From assembly GCA_009602725.1 (NCBI GenBank), contig WELB01000053.1:90878-154877 (forward strand): a DNA stretch of 64,000 nucleotides, in the 5' to 3' direction. How positions within the stretch are numbered: the stretch's first letter is position 1; each line of letters starts with the position of its first letter. A model generated the notes under the pieces. The model saw only the letters and a program-made list of their open reading frames with translations, was not told the origin of the DNA and did not search any database. This document shows positions 20,853 through 32,492 of the stretch, in pieces. A program made the translations under genes and the position numbers. The stretch is from Spirogloea muscicola. Taxonomy: Eukaryota; Streptophyta; Zygnematophyceae; Spirogloeales; Spirogloeaceae.

Positions 20853-21730
20853 AACTGAGCTGTAGCAGCTAAGGCTCCGCTATAAAATTGCTCTCCGTTG
20901 AGCATTATCACCGACCCAGCACCGACCCAGCAGGGCAGGCATTAATGGACAGTTACTGCTTGCACTGACTTTTGCAGATACGATTGTCCCTGGACATTTC
21001 ATTCTTTTATCAATATGCTCAATGTATACCTCAGCTAAGTCATGGCCCAAGAAGGCGTGCTATACCTTCACATTGAGGTTGACTAGCGACAGCTAGACAA
21101 TGGAAAGCTTTTCGTGTTCAAATTAATGTAGCCGTGTACTTCTGTCCTGGTGCATCTTTTGGCCCACACCACTTCTCAAACGTTTCAGCATCAGATCGTG
21201 TAGTGAATAGCAGGCTGGTTGACATGCCACATACTGCCACCCTCCTGGTGCAAGGTGTCCACTGGGCATCGAGATCTTCATAGTACATTAACAGATACTT
21301 GATGTAGCATGATACAAAGCTTTGCTAAATTTGTCTCTGGCTCCCAGCAAAATCTTGCACACAGCCACAGTGCATTGAGTGCACAAATGATCAGCTTGTA
21401 GGAGAGAGGCCAGGTGCAACGCCAAAAGGCATTCTGAGGTCCTCCGCCAGCCAAACGATGTCAACAACAATCTCTTCATAAAAGCCAGACTGTCAGGTGA
21501 CCAGCTTGCAGCTGAAGTCGTGCCGTGAGTGCACCAATGACCAGATGGCAATGAAGGGAACAGCGGCGAGAATATAGCGAGACAATTAGTCTTCCCGCAG
21601 GCCTGGGCGTGCCACTTATGGTGCCATACTGGGAGATCTGCATAAGGGGCGTTCACCAACCCCGTCGTCCAAGCCGAGCCAGTGTTCATTCTTCAAGCAA
21701 AGGCAAAGTATGAGGCTACACAAAGCGAAG
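20853..21730. other. Gene-free stretch
   Basis: Downstream region of the rhodanese gene. A 133-residue minus ORF (21689-21288) has no recognised motifs. Nothing else is supported. Confidence 0.35.
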
Positions 21731-21739
21731 AGAAATAGC

Positions 21740-22560
21740 TCTTCCAGACTACGGTGATGGCTGTGAGAGGCCAGGCTGAACCATTTGGACAAGGTCTGCA
21801 AGGGCTGAAAGGTGCAAATGCGAGGGGAGCTCTGCAAAGCAAAAGCAAAGTACGCATTTGCACAAGACTGCACCCCGTGGCCCTCATGGGCCGCTCCGGC
21901 CGATGGCCTAGACGGCAGTGACGAGGCGCATGAGATGAAGGGAGGAGCAAGCAGCCAATGCACTGTTCCATGCAGAGAGAAGGCGCGGAGAGCAGAAGAA
22001 ACTGCTCGCCATAGAAGGTGGGGGCCGGGAAAGGCCAGCCCAAATAGAACAGACAAGATCCCAAAGTGTCGCAAGGCGCCTAAAATCTGACAGCTAGACA
22101 CGAGACTACTGCAGATGGAAGCTTAGTAAACACGAGTGAGCAGCAGCAAGTCAGAGTAAGTCGCAGCTGGGAAAGAGGCACCCCGCCTGACCTTAGATGC
22201 AGCAGCCATAGCGCGGCCTGCCCGCAGTGGACTGCGTGAGCCAGGGAGCGCGGGAAAGATACTGACAGCCGCATGCGGAAGACCTAAGCAAGCGACCCGG
22301 CAGCGTTGAAGCCGGGCAGCTCCCCTTGCGGACCCTGCCGCCGATCGATGGCCTGCCGGGTACGCCGCTGCAGGAGGTCCAGCCAGCGACTGCCGAAAGC
22401 CCCCGTGCACGTCGATCGCAAGTGCCGCGAACTCATCCGCCAGCAGGGTGATTGGCATGCAGAGCGCGAAGTGAGAGAAGTCGCGCGGGCGCATGAAAGG
22501 AAGGGCTCGCCCACTGAGGATGGGGGCAGGAAAGGCCAGCCCAAAAATGAATGAACAAAG
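21740..22560 (-). mobile_element. Cluster of LINE-like C-terminal fragments and tails
   Basis: Minus-strand hairpin tails occur at about 21760, 22030 (CCGGGAAAGGCCAGCCC) and 22515. Between them (22460-22123) a C-terminal fragment reads DEFAALAIDVHGGF, RAGRAMAAAS and ends SFPAATYSDLLLLTR. The fragment is broken into several frames. Confidence 0.7.
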
Positions 22561-22757
22561 TACGAGAAGGGCGCATGAAAGGGTGGCCAAGGAAGTGCAG
22601 GCGAACGGCGCGAGGGCGCTCTGGCCGACGGCAGAGGAGGCCAAGGAGCGGCGCGGGCCCCCGTCGGAGAGGCCGCGCTGGGGGACAACCGCTTGGCTTA
22701 GTAAGGGGCCCGTCGCCATCGCCGACGCACGCTGGCCGCGCCAACGCCACTCGCCTT

Positions 22758-22788
<31 letters not shown>

Positions 22789-22795
22789 CGCCGGC

Positions 22796-25700
22796 ATGCT
22801 CCTGCGNNNNNNNNNNNNNNNNNNNNNNNNNNNNNNNNNNNNNNNNNNNNNNNNNNNNCGGCAACGGCCGCGCCGTTGCGGCGGCGGCGGTGGCCGTCGA
22901 GAGCGCGCGCGCGGAGCCGGAGGCGGCCAAGCCCGAGGCGTGCACCGCTGACGAGCTGCACTACGTCCGCGTCGCCGGCAGCAACTGGATGCCCGCGCTC
23001 TGGCGCTACTTCCCGCCGCCATACGTGAGCCCCACCCGCGCTGCCGCCGCCGCCGCCGTGCCGAGCTCTGCGCCGGACGCCTGGCCTCTCTGACGCCGCT
23101 CCTTCCGCAGGCCCCCAAGCGGCGCCACCCGCTGCTGCTCCTATCGGGCATTGCCACCAACGCCGTCGGCTACGATATTGACCCTGAGGTGAGCGGCGTG
23201 GAAGTGCAGCCATCCCGGCCCTGCCAACATAGACAGTTAGCATGAAAACCATTAAGTATGGAATGCTCGTTCTGAAAATCGTAAGGAAATATCCGATTTT
23301 GCAGAAGAGATGGCGGCAGCATTGTTATTGGAGCTGGCAGCAACAGCCTTGGCAGTGCGATATTGTGTGATTCAGAGCGACTTAATTGCTCTGTGCGAGC
23401 GCTCGGCTGTCCGTGCAGCTCTCTTTTGCGAGGTACATGGCGGAGCAGGGCTTCGAGACGTGGATACTGGAGGTCCGGGGCGCTGGCTTCAGCAAGCTGG
23501 TGGACGGCCCGCCGCCCCAGACGCCGGACGAGCTGGTGGCCAGCGACGCCGACGGGGCCGCTGCCGCTACCAATGGCTCGGCTGGCGGAGGCCGGGTGGC
23601 GGACCGGCAGGAGCAGCTGATGGCGACTGTGGAGCAGCTGCGGGAGCAGCTGGCGGGCCTGCTGGAGGAGCGCAAGCGGCTGGAGATGGGGCAGCGCGCC
23701 GCAGAGCTGCGCCGCAGCCTCGCGCAATTGCTGCAGCAGGCGCAGCAAACGGCTCTGGTTGGTATTGCCTCTGCTCCAGCCTCTTGACTCTTTAGCTCAA
23801 AGCCAAGCTCTCAGTACAACCCCCACACATCCTAGTACAACATCCCACACAATCTTCTAAAATTGGTGGGTTATTGCAAGGCTGAAATGAAATGTATCAG
23901 CATGAAGGCGGGTTCAAGGTTCTCCAGCTTTGCATGCATGGCAGCAAGCGCAGCAGAAGGCTCTGGCTGGTATAGACTGCTCCAGCCCTTGACTCGAGCT
24001 AAAAGCCGATCTCCAAGTACAACCACATCTTCCACACATTCTAAATCAACTTCTCACACCATCGCCTAGCAAGCTGAGTAATTGTAAGGCTGGTATGGTA
24101 CGCTTCAGCCTGGAAGCAGGTCCAAGGTCCTCCAGCTTCGTATGCAAAGCGCTACAGAGCACATTGAGCCCCTCCTCCTGAACGAGTGTAAGGGCGCCCG
24201 GAAATCGGCCGGGGTTGCTTCAAGTCCTGGCCGTATATTGAGGTCAACAGTGCCTATGTGTTTCTCATGCCGCCGGCTGAAGCTGGTGATGTGTGTGCTG
24301 TGCTGCAGGACGTGTGAATGAGCTTGCTGTAAAGCTTAGCAGCCTGCTGGATGACCGTCAGAAGACAGGTCCGCATTGCCGCACCAGTGCCGCTCCTGAC
24401 TGCTGCGCTTCACATGCATCGAGAGCGGCCAGTCTTCATGTATCTCAGGTGTGCTTTATAGCCTCAGACAAGTGGTGCGCCGCCTCTGTGGAATCCTGGC
24501 AGCCATTGGGTCGCAGATTGGCAATGTGAGAGACGGGCTGGCTAAGCTCCTGGAAGACGCGCAGCGCACAACCCTGGCAGGTCAGGGCTTGATCCAGTTT
24601 GAGTTCATCGAGGCCGTGCATGGCTGCATCCTTGTCAGTCACTTTCTGCTTTAATTGATGATCGCGATCAAGTATATGTTGCAGAATCAGAACATGTCTG
24701 AGTTGATCATGACGCAATAGAGATCACTGCAGAGTGCAAGTAAGACATGCAGACTGGAGGGTCTATCGTTTTTTAAGAGCTCGCTTCAAATGCCAAGCCA
24801 ATACCTAACCCTTTCTGTGCAGGACCGATCAAGGACCTCAGTGACCGGCTAACAAGCGTGCTGGACGATGCTCCGATGGGGGCCCGCGTGGCGGAGGTGC
24901 GGCAGAGCATCACCCGGCTGCTAGAGGACGGCCAGCGTATGGCGCTGTCCAGTCGCATCACGGAGCTCGTGGAGCGCCTCACCACTCTGCTGGAGGGCAG
25001 CGAGAAGACTGGTGAGACCCACGAGTGCCCTGTTGACCTTTACTGCCCCCGTTCACTTCCGCCTAGAGTGGTCAGCTCAGTGGACCTTACTTTAGAATAC
25101 CAAGGATGTCGCGCCTCCCACACTCTTGCAACTCTTGGAGTTGCTTAGATAACATGTCGAGCAGCTTACATTAATGACATTGCCAACACTTTGAGGCCAT
25201 GCTCAGAAGGCCCTTGAGATCAAGATTGAGCAGTATCGTGGAAGAGCTCCAGACAAAGCTTACACTAGCAACTTATTGAAGTTTGAGTGTTTACTTGTGT
25301 ACATGTCTTGTGTGCAGCCCTCACCACCAGGATAGATGACCTTCGCCAGCGGCTTGCGGGTCTTCAGAGCCAGGGCCAGAGGCTGGTGGAGGGCAGCAGC
25401 ATCTTGGCATCACCACGCTTCGAGGAGTTGCGATCCCGCATCACATCCATCATGGGCGAGACACAGAAGACCTTTGCGCTTATTCAGAAGACTGACTGGG
25501 ACTTTGACAGCTACTTGGAGGAGGACCTTCCCGCTGCTGTAGGACTCTACTTATCTCCTATTGCAGCATGCTTAGTATGTGATCTAGATACAGCCAGAAA
25601 AATAGAGATTCTCGCACTGATGTATTGCCCAGCATGATTGATTGTGGAGCTGGTATGTTCTTGAGGTACAGTGGGCTTGTGAGCTTGTGTGCTCACATTG

Positions 25701-27322
25701 ACAACGACATGGCAAGCTATCTTTCTGCATGACCTGCCTCGTCTCCAGAGGCAGGTCTTCCACTTCAGTTCTGGTGGAGTCATTGATCAGATATGGCACT
25801 CAATTTGCAGATGCAATACATACAGCGCATTTGTAGTCCCCCTGACGGCAAGCTTCTGTCAGTTGGCCACTCAATGGGCGGCATTCTTCTGTATGCCCAC
25901 ATCGCCACCAAAGGTAATCCAGCCTGGTAGAGAAGCTTCAAAGTCGTTGCTGGTCGCTGGAATGGTAGTCAATTCTTCATGTCCTGGAGCCATGTGGTGC
26001 TTTTTCCCTTGTACACTGTATGCTTGAATTTGCAGATTGTCTGGTGCTACTTCCATACATCCTGCTGTATCACTTGTGGCACAGGCACAGATTCAGGCAT
26101 TGCAGCTTATGTTACTGTCGCATCCTCGCTGGACTATGATGTTTCAGACACATCACTGAAGCTGCTCCTCCCATTTGTAAGCTGCCCCTGCCCCATGCAG
26201 ATAGATCACCTCAGCAGATTACAATAGCCCCAGACATGGAAAAAGCATTGTGAGTTACATAGTCGACTTGGGTTGGTTCCCAGATTCTGGGAGCCAGCTG
26301 CCACGCTCTTTGGTATTATATTTATGTATTTACACATTGCGGCTGTTGTCAAACCTGATCAACCTCAACTTGTGCAGGCAAGCCCAGCAGAGCTGCTCAG
26401 TGTTCCGGTCGTCCCTCTTGGCATCATGGCTCGTGCAGCTTTGCCATTTATCATGCGCCCGCCATACACGCTTGCTTGGTTTGGTTACCACGTGTCTGCC
26501 AGTCGCATGATGGACCCGCCGATCTTCCGAAAGCTCTGGACACAGCACTTCTGTATGTCATGCAAAGCTCTTGTTCCTACTTCGAAGTTATAGAGGCAGC
26601 TACTAATGCTAGTGAAGTTGGACATGTTAGAGTCTGAGTGGGGCTCAAGCAGGCAGCTATTGCTTTATGCTTGTGATGATAAGGCAAGTGAATCCCGTTA
26701 AGGGTTGCTTTTAAGTATACGTGTACGAAAGAGTTTGTGCAGGTACCATTCCCATGAGGTTGCTCCTACAAATGGCTACAGTATTTCAGCCGGGTGGACT
26801 TCGTGACAGAAGCGGAAGCATCAAGTATAGAGATGGCCTGGGCAAGGCAGCAGTGCCTGTGCTTGCTGTATCAGGAGACAAGGATCTTATTTGCCCACCC
26901 ATTGCTGTCACTGGTATGTGGTCACCCTCTCTACTCTTTGATATTTCTCACCAACGGGGGAAAATCGTTAATTCTGAGTAATACAAGTGTTGTGGTCTGT
27001 TTAAGCAGACACCACTGAGCATATAAGGAGCGACATGCTGACTTACAAGCATTTTGGTGGACTGGGAGGTCGGCACTACAGCCATTACGATCTTATATGT
27101 GGAAAGTGGGTGAGTATGCACAATCGAGCAGTAGGCAATATCAGGGATACCTGTCTTTGATGAAGCACTAGTGTGCTTCATGACAAGTCATACATACATT
27201 TAATTGACTAATCAATCATGACTTGTTTCTGACATAATCAGGCCAGGACCGAGGTGTACCCAGTCATTCGGCAGTTCCTAATACACCATGATTCTATTGA
27301 GACAGCTGACACATCGTCTTAG
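22796..27322 (+). CDS. Plant-type alpha/beta hydrolase with helical-repeat insertion (13 exons)
   Basis: Exons: (gap)-23024, 23111-23188, 23419-23761, 24309-24368, 24503-24580, 24823-25011, 25318-25538, 25811-25913, 26085-26176, 26378-26552, 26743-26913, 27009-27109, 27242-27322, all phase-consistent. The N-terminus reads ELHYVRVAGSNWMPALWRY and HPLLLLSGIATNAVGYD, then FETWILEVRGAG. Exons 3-7 add repeated coiled segments. Exon 8 gives the nucleophile elbow GHSMGG (Ser), exon 11 SGDKDLICPP (Asp) and exon 12 GGRHYSHYDL (His), a complete triad. This matches the uncharacterised plant family typified by Arabidopsis At1g73750/At1g15060. Substrate is unknown; a lipase/esterase is plausible. The start is hidden by the 52-N gap; ATG 22796 is only a candidate. 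Confidence 0.88.
22807..22858. other. Assembly gap of 52 N
   Basis: Gap in a CCG/CGG-rich stretch at the 5' end of the hydrolase gene. Its size may not be exact, since the reading frames on either side do not connect. Confidence 0.99.
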
Positions 27323-28531
27323 TGTTGCATAACGGTAGTATATCCAAGTACATTTGTTACCATGGCAAGCTGGAAACTCTTTCCAATATGGCTGTTGCTG
27401 TTGATGGCCCACGGAAACATGGCCAAAGCCCGAAGGTTTTCATAGCAAGCACATGCATTCATTCATTGATATTCTGTCATGTCAGCATGACATGTCCATG
27501 CTGCAGCATTTGTCAGATCTTCCTCTAGTGTAGGAGAGGACATAGCATCTTTCATGCGGGCAGTAGCATATGTGCATACCATGCTGTCAGCTCTACTTGG
27601 GGACGTAGAAGGGGATGTAGATGTAACTTAATGTAGGCAGCAGCACGATCAGGATACTAAGCAATCTGTGTGCAAGAATGGTAACTGCATTGCCCTGGCA
27701 TGGTTTTTACACTCATTGTTAAAATTTAAGAAGTCAAACACAATAGCTGCTGCCTATGTTTACAGTTTTTTCATGAGTTGTCTTGCCTACGAGAACTGAA
27801 GACACTGTTCATGTGTATGCATGTGTATGTGCGCTTTGAGAACAAAGCGAAAGGTTTTCTGGCAGCATTGAGTTAGTTCAACATGCGTATGCATTGTTAA
27901 ATTAGCAGGGTACTAACAATAATCCATAGTTCAAAGCCATATTTTGGGAAGACAAGTTTTCAGCTGCACAAACACGTTTTGGTTCAGGTAATCCTTTGTT
28001 CTTCACCATCCATTTATTTACAGATTGCTGGTGCGAACTTTCACAGATAGTTAAGGAACATAGCGGATGTGTGAGAGCATTTTCCCACCATGAGAAGTTG
28101 GTTACTATACAAAGCGTGATGTATTTGGCAGCCCCGTATTAGGATTTTCTGGACAGTATTATCACACTCCACCTTGATTGGTGCTACCAGAACAATTTAG
28201 TGACCACAAAGCACTAAACAACCAATCTTGTCCCCTTGCACACTTCCGCTCTTTTGTTTCTCCTCTTCCCATCCCTGCTATTTCTGATGTTGGCTAAATT
28301 GTAACTTCATAACGCTGAAACTTACATTGAAGAGAACATAGACATTGACAGACCACTCGAACCATCGCTAAATCGGTAATGCAGTTGTGACTGTAGGCGC
28401 TTCAAGGAAACGGAGGCAAAGGACCACCAATTTACAGCAATGAAGGGAGTACAACAAGTGGCCAAGGCTTTGGCCAGCTATGTATGACTAAATGAGCAGG
28501 GGGTAGATCATGAGTTCAATGCTCCATCAAT
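27323..28531. other. Intergenic region, AT-richer
   Basis: Between the convergent hydrolase and small membrane-protein genes. It lacks long ORFs. TGTAA, the common green-algal polyadenylation signal, occurs at 27622-27626 about 300 bases after the hydrolase stop. No repeats were recognised. Confidence 0.5.
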
Positions 28532-29051
28532 CTAGCGCTTAGCATCGTTCCAGGTGTTCTTGGCGTCCTGCTTGAGGCTGTCACCAGCAGAAGCAGCGCG
28601 GTTGCCGAACTCCTTTGTCTTGGTCTCGGCCTTGTCAAGTCCGGACTGGCCCTTGCCAAGGAACTTCTGTTAAGCGGAGATCATGTGCACCAAGCAGATA
28701 TATCAGATGTCGGACTCACCAATGCTCATCGTGCTACTGATTGACCTGGCGAAACAACCCTTCCTCGCTTCTGACTGAACTACATGGGACGACCGGCCAC
28801 AATTTGATGAAGATAGCAGCAAGAGCTTGACCAAGGTAAAACCTTTCAAACACTCCACCACCTACATAGGCACTGTGCAGCCGCCAGGCGCGTACGAGCC
28901 GGCCTGGCACTAGACTTAGAAGAGGAGTAAACAGAGGGCGGACCTGGCCCTCGGCCTTGCCCTCGTGGGTGCCAAAGAAGTAGTAGAGCGCGGCGCCGAC
29001 GGCGGCGATGCCGGCGACCTTGAGCACGTTCTCCTGGTTGATCTCCACCAT
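28532..29051 (-). CDS. Small single-span membrane protein with LEA-like tail (paralogue 1)
   Basis: Two exons, 29051-28944 and 28666-28532, joined in phase 0 (CAG|GT ... CAG|AAG), give 80 residues ending TAG. Residues 1-36 begin MVEINQENVLKVAG and contain one hydrophobic span, about 10-27 (VAGIAAVGAALYYFFG). The 44-residue second exon is highly charged and amphipathic (GLDKAETKTKEF, SLKQDAKNTWNDAKR), resembling short LEA/YtxH-type helices. A gene of identical layout lies at 47094-47537. Function unknown; membrane anchoring with a stress-related helix is inference. The 5' leader is a CGG/CAG-rich run (29060-29110). Confidence 0.8.
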
Positions 29052-29519
29052 GGTGGCGGACGCTGACAGCGGCGGCGGCGGCGGCAGCGGCGGCGGCGGC
29101 GGCTGGGGTGGCGGCGTGAAGGGTGAAAGAGTAAGCTGCTCGGGAAGTGAACCAGGAATGCGTGGGAGGACAAGTTGTAGCCCCACCCCCCCGGGGCTCG
29201 GAGCGACCCCCGGCGGCTCCGCCACGTGTCGTCGTCCGTATCCATCCAATCCGCTGGTGCCAACGCATAGCCTTGCCGTCGGGAGCGCGGCCTCATTGGC
29301 TGCAGCAATCCGAGCCCCGCAGGCTGGGCACGTGGCGGGCAGCAGACCAGTGTGCGCTGGCGACATCTCATGTGGCCACGTGTCCAACAGAAGACACGTG
29401 GCAGCTCGCAGAGGCTGCGCGGCTGGGAGGGGGCCCCTTTCGGGCGGCGGGGAGCTCGACCGCCGCGGGTGGTCCTTTTCCCACCAGATCGGCGTCGTTT
29501 GAAGGGCACGCGCGGTCGG

Positions 29520-30060
29520 CCAGGCGGCCCTGGGCAAGGAGCGAAAGAATGCCGATCACCCGGTTGGTGATGAGTTCGCGGCCCTGGCGATAGATGTCCA
29601 CGGTGCTTTCGGCAGCCGCTGGCTGGATCTCCTCCAGCGGCTTGCCCGTCAGGCCATTGACCGGCGGCCGGGTCTGCCAGGGGTGATGAAGGGCTCGCCC
29701 ACTGAGGATAGGGGCTGGAAAAAGCCAGCCCAAAATAGAATGAACAAAGGACGAGAAGGGGCCAGGGGAAGTACGCAGAACAACAAGCACAAAAGAGAAA
29801 GGAAGCAGCTACGAAGCACTCAGTAACCACCTTCTAAGCAGCCTCAGGTCAGAGAGTTCGCCAGGGGCGATGCCCGCCTTCAACGCCGCCGGGTCGCTCG
29901 CCCAAGTCTTCCGTATGCGCCTTGCGGTATCGTTTCAACGCTCCCTTGCCTACGCCGTCCACACGCGAGAAGGCCGTGCTATGGCTGCCGCCTCTGGGTC
30001 TCGGCGGAGTGCCTCTTTCCCTGCAGCGAACTCCGACCTGATGTTGCTCACTTTGCATCG
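29520..30060 (+). mobile_element. LINE-like C-terminal fragment interrupted by a tail-only insertion
   Basis: Coding matches run ADHPVGDEFAALAIDVHG, then SRWLDLLQRLARQAID up to about 29675 and resume at 29860 (MPAFNAAGSLAQVFRMRLA). Comparison with the uninterrupted copy at 37945-38240 places a 171-bp insert precisely between them. Codons then continue to about 30045 with the usual AMAAASGSRRSASFP end. Confidence 0.85.
29689..29859 (-). mobile_element. Tail-only copy with 13-bp target duplication
   Basis: The insert is flanked by GCCAGGGGTGATG (29676-29688) and GCCAGGGGCGATG (29860-29872), a 13-bp duplication with one mismatch. On the minus strand it starts within the last codons of the element ORF (LSDLRLL), runs through the 3' leader TTTGTTCATTC, the hairpin GGGCTGGCTTTTTCCAGCCCC and ends TGGGCGAGCCCTT. 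It defines the 3' terminus of the transposed RNA about 30 bases after the stem-loop. Confidence 0.85.
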
Positions 30061-30119
30061 TCTTGCATTTTGTAGCGTTTTGAGGTGTAGTCCTTTTTTC
30101 GGCACCTCTTTTCTTTGGC

Positions 30120-30190
30120 TTTGGACATTGTCCCTTCTTGTCGGGCTGGCTTTGCTAGCCCCTCTTCTCTATGGGCGAGCACTTTCTATC
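30120..30190 (+). repeat. Hairpin tail, subfamily B
   Basis: GGGCTGGCTTTGCTAGCCCC with the TTGGCTTTGGACATTGTCC leader and TCTATGGGCGAGC end. The stem keeps pairing with a G.U wobble. Confidence 0.65.
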
Positions 30191-30228
30191 TTCTTCCTTG
30201 AAAAGCGGAGTGGTCCGTCGGCAACAAG

Positions 30229-30531
30229 TTACTTGGCGTTGTTGCCAACATGATCAGTTGTGGTCGTGTATTTACCATGCGCTAGAGAGAAGGCGCGCGG
30301 TTCCTGAGAATACAAGGGAGGCCAATAGGATATTTGAAAGTCCTGGTAATGGAACGATGAGCTGGCTAAGGGGGACACCAAATACCCTCGAGTGAGCACA
30401 TACATATTTGACAAGCTAAGCTGAGGAGCCAGACCACCACCACGGAAGCCATTAGCCTGGCCTAATGCACGCGCAGCGCGCTGGTGTATCACGAGTGCTT
30501 GGGAGCGCTGCAGGCTCGATGATAGCCGCAT
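30229..30531 (-). mobile_element. LINE-like C-terminal end, subfamily C
   Basis: Minus-strand frame MRLSSSLQRSQALVIHQRA ... LSNMYVLTRGYL, then the tail shared with 19230-19440 (GTGTCCCCCTTAGCCAGC). It is a 5'-truncated copy with a different 3' tail from the hairpin families. Confidence 0.65.
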
Positions 30532-30689
30532 TGTACAGCAAGCAACGATGGCTTGCGGGACGCTAGAATGCCCAACGCTACCGCCCGACTACGTTGGCGG
30601 GCATCGACATGTCGTGCCAGGCACTTAGCATCGTCGGTTGGACGACAGGCAGGGGCTTCATCGCCCCAGAGATTAACATCTATTCAAGT

Positions 30690-31440
30690 AGAAGGCGATG
30701 ACTTGTCCTCGTGGGCTTGTTCATTCTTTTTCTGAGCTGGCCAATCACAGCCGACGCTCTCTACTGGAAGCCCTCTTTTCTACCGGATGAGTCTGACTTT
30801 ATGGGGCTTGTCCCTTCGCTTATTGGCCCCTTCGGACTTCCAGTCTTCTCGGCCTGGTTTCAGAAGCCCTCGCCCACTTCCAATTAGCGTACTTCTTTTT
30901 AGGCAAAGCCCTCGCCCCCTTTGAAAGAGCCAGTTAGCCTGTCGGATTTGAAATCAGTCACCCGTGGTGCTCACTGGGGGTGACAACGTCACACTGGTAC
31001 CTTAGCCACCTCAGCATAGGGCTTCGTTGTTTGTAGCCCCACTTTCTTCTTACCTTTGTTAATCTCTTTTCTGGACTGACAGTTCACAGCCGTAGCCCTC
31101 TACTGTACTATTTCTTTTACACTGAAAGAGCTGTTTCTCATTTTCTGCACTGGCTTTTGCCTGAACAATGTATTGGCTTGACCGCCCTTCGATCGCATAC
31201 GCACTGCGCACCTTCTCTCTCTCTCTTTCTCCCGGGCTGGCCTCTCAACGGGCTGGCCATCTCTTGCAGACTATAGTTTATTGACCGTCCGTTCGCAGAA
31301 GTCACCTAGAGTAGCTTCATTTCTTTTGCGCCTTCCGGCCCTTTCAGACCTTGTTCATTCGGGAGCTATTTCTTCCATCTTCTTATAGCCATCACCTTGC
31401 TTTGGTAGAGCTATTTACCCACAAGCTCCTAACTGGCTGC
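30690..31440 (+). repeat. Array of at least five degenerate tails
   Basis: Copies start near 30715 (GAGCTGGCCAATCACAGCC), 30850, 31070 (CTGGACTGACAGTTCACAGCC), 31235 (GGGCTGGCCTCTCAACGG) and 31370. Each has pieces of the leader (CCCCTTCGGACTT or CCTTTCAGACCTTG) and the end CTACTGGAAGAGC or TTTGAAAGAGCC. None has coding sequence left. Confidence 0.55.
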
Positions 31441-31449
31441 CACCCCAGG

Positions 31450-31680
31450 CTATAAGCGGGGTGGCGGTGCGGCCATCCTTAGGAGTTGCTTGTTCTTACC
31501 TTTGCTTTCAGATTCATCTGGTTCTTCTGTGGGCTCGCCCTTCACAGCCCTCGCCCTTAACAGGGTGAGCAACTTCTGTTTGGCTGCTATCTTTCCCGCT
31601 TGCTGCTGCTTACTAGGAATTACAAAGTGGCCATCCTTAGTGAACACTTGCTTTCCCAAGTACTATTTCTACATCTCCAA
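31450..31680 (-). other. Non-repeat insert with exon-like frame
   Basis: Minus-strand frame MGKQVFTKDGHFVIPSKQQ ... GKIAAKQKLLTLLRARA, ending at a good donor (AAAG|GTAAGA near 31500). Its composition differs from the tails on both sides. It could be a captured host exon or a chance frame; I do not recognise the protein. Confidence 0.3.
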
Positions 31681-31689
31681 CTTTTTGAA

Positions 31690-32180
31690 GACCTTGAGCC
31701 TTCCGGCCCTTCAATGGCTGGCCTTTCACAGCTGTTGCCTCCCTCTTGCAAGAGCTCGTTCCTCTCCAATTTGAGCTAGCCTTCCACAGCCATTGTCCCA
31801 CGCGTGGGGGAGCTTCTCTCCAGATTGCGTCTTCATTTGTTCGGCGAACCGCTGGCCCGTGAGGAGAGAAGCAGCTCCAAAGTGGGCCAATGGCTGTGAG
31901 AAGACAGTCCACAAAAGAATTGAGCATGGTCTAACAGATACGAATGGCGACTCCATCCCCCTAGTGAGCAGTCAGAAGGCGATAGATTAGCAGCCAATAA
32001 AGGGTTGATCCGCCTTAAGGCTGAGGCGGCAGCTAGGGCATAGCCAGCATGTAGATGCAAGGCATAATCCAGGCAACGCTGTACCATAATAGAGAGACGT
32101 ATGCAATAAACAAGGGTTAAAGAGCCAGCAGGGCAAAAATCGGGCTGCTCCCTTGCTGGATCCAGGACACAGCTCATTGT
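31690..32180. repeat. Tails (both strands) and a C-terminal fragment
   Basis: GGCTGGCCTTTCACAGC with CTTGCAAGAGCTC (31720, +) is followed by an inverted tail (31880-31930), then a minus-strand C-terminal fragment at 32140-31990 (YCIRLSIMVQRCLDYALHLHAGYALAAAS). Confidence 0.6.
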
Positions 32181-32492
32181 GCATACTAATGCCCAGCAAA
32201 ATCAGCCCAATAAGAATAGACAAGGATTGACAAGCGGATCTGAGAAGGAGGTGAGCACGGGAAATTGTGGCGCTACCTGCTGCCTTGCTGTGCACAACAC
32301 CTACAGCCTCTGTGCAGCGGTGCTGCTCTAATTGTACCAACTTGCTGAGACCCCTGATGCAAAGGCGGCCTGAGAGGCAGGCGGCTTGTCCACAAAAGAG
32401 CTGCATCCTGGAACAGATCTTTGCAGCGGTCTTTCAAGTGGTGTGCGTGTAGAAGAAGTATGTGCATTTACACCTACTACTAACCTGACTAG

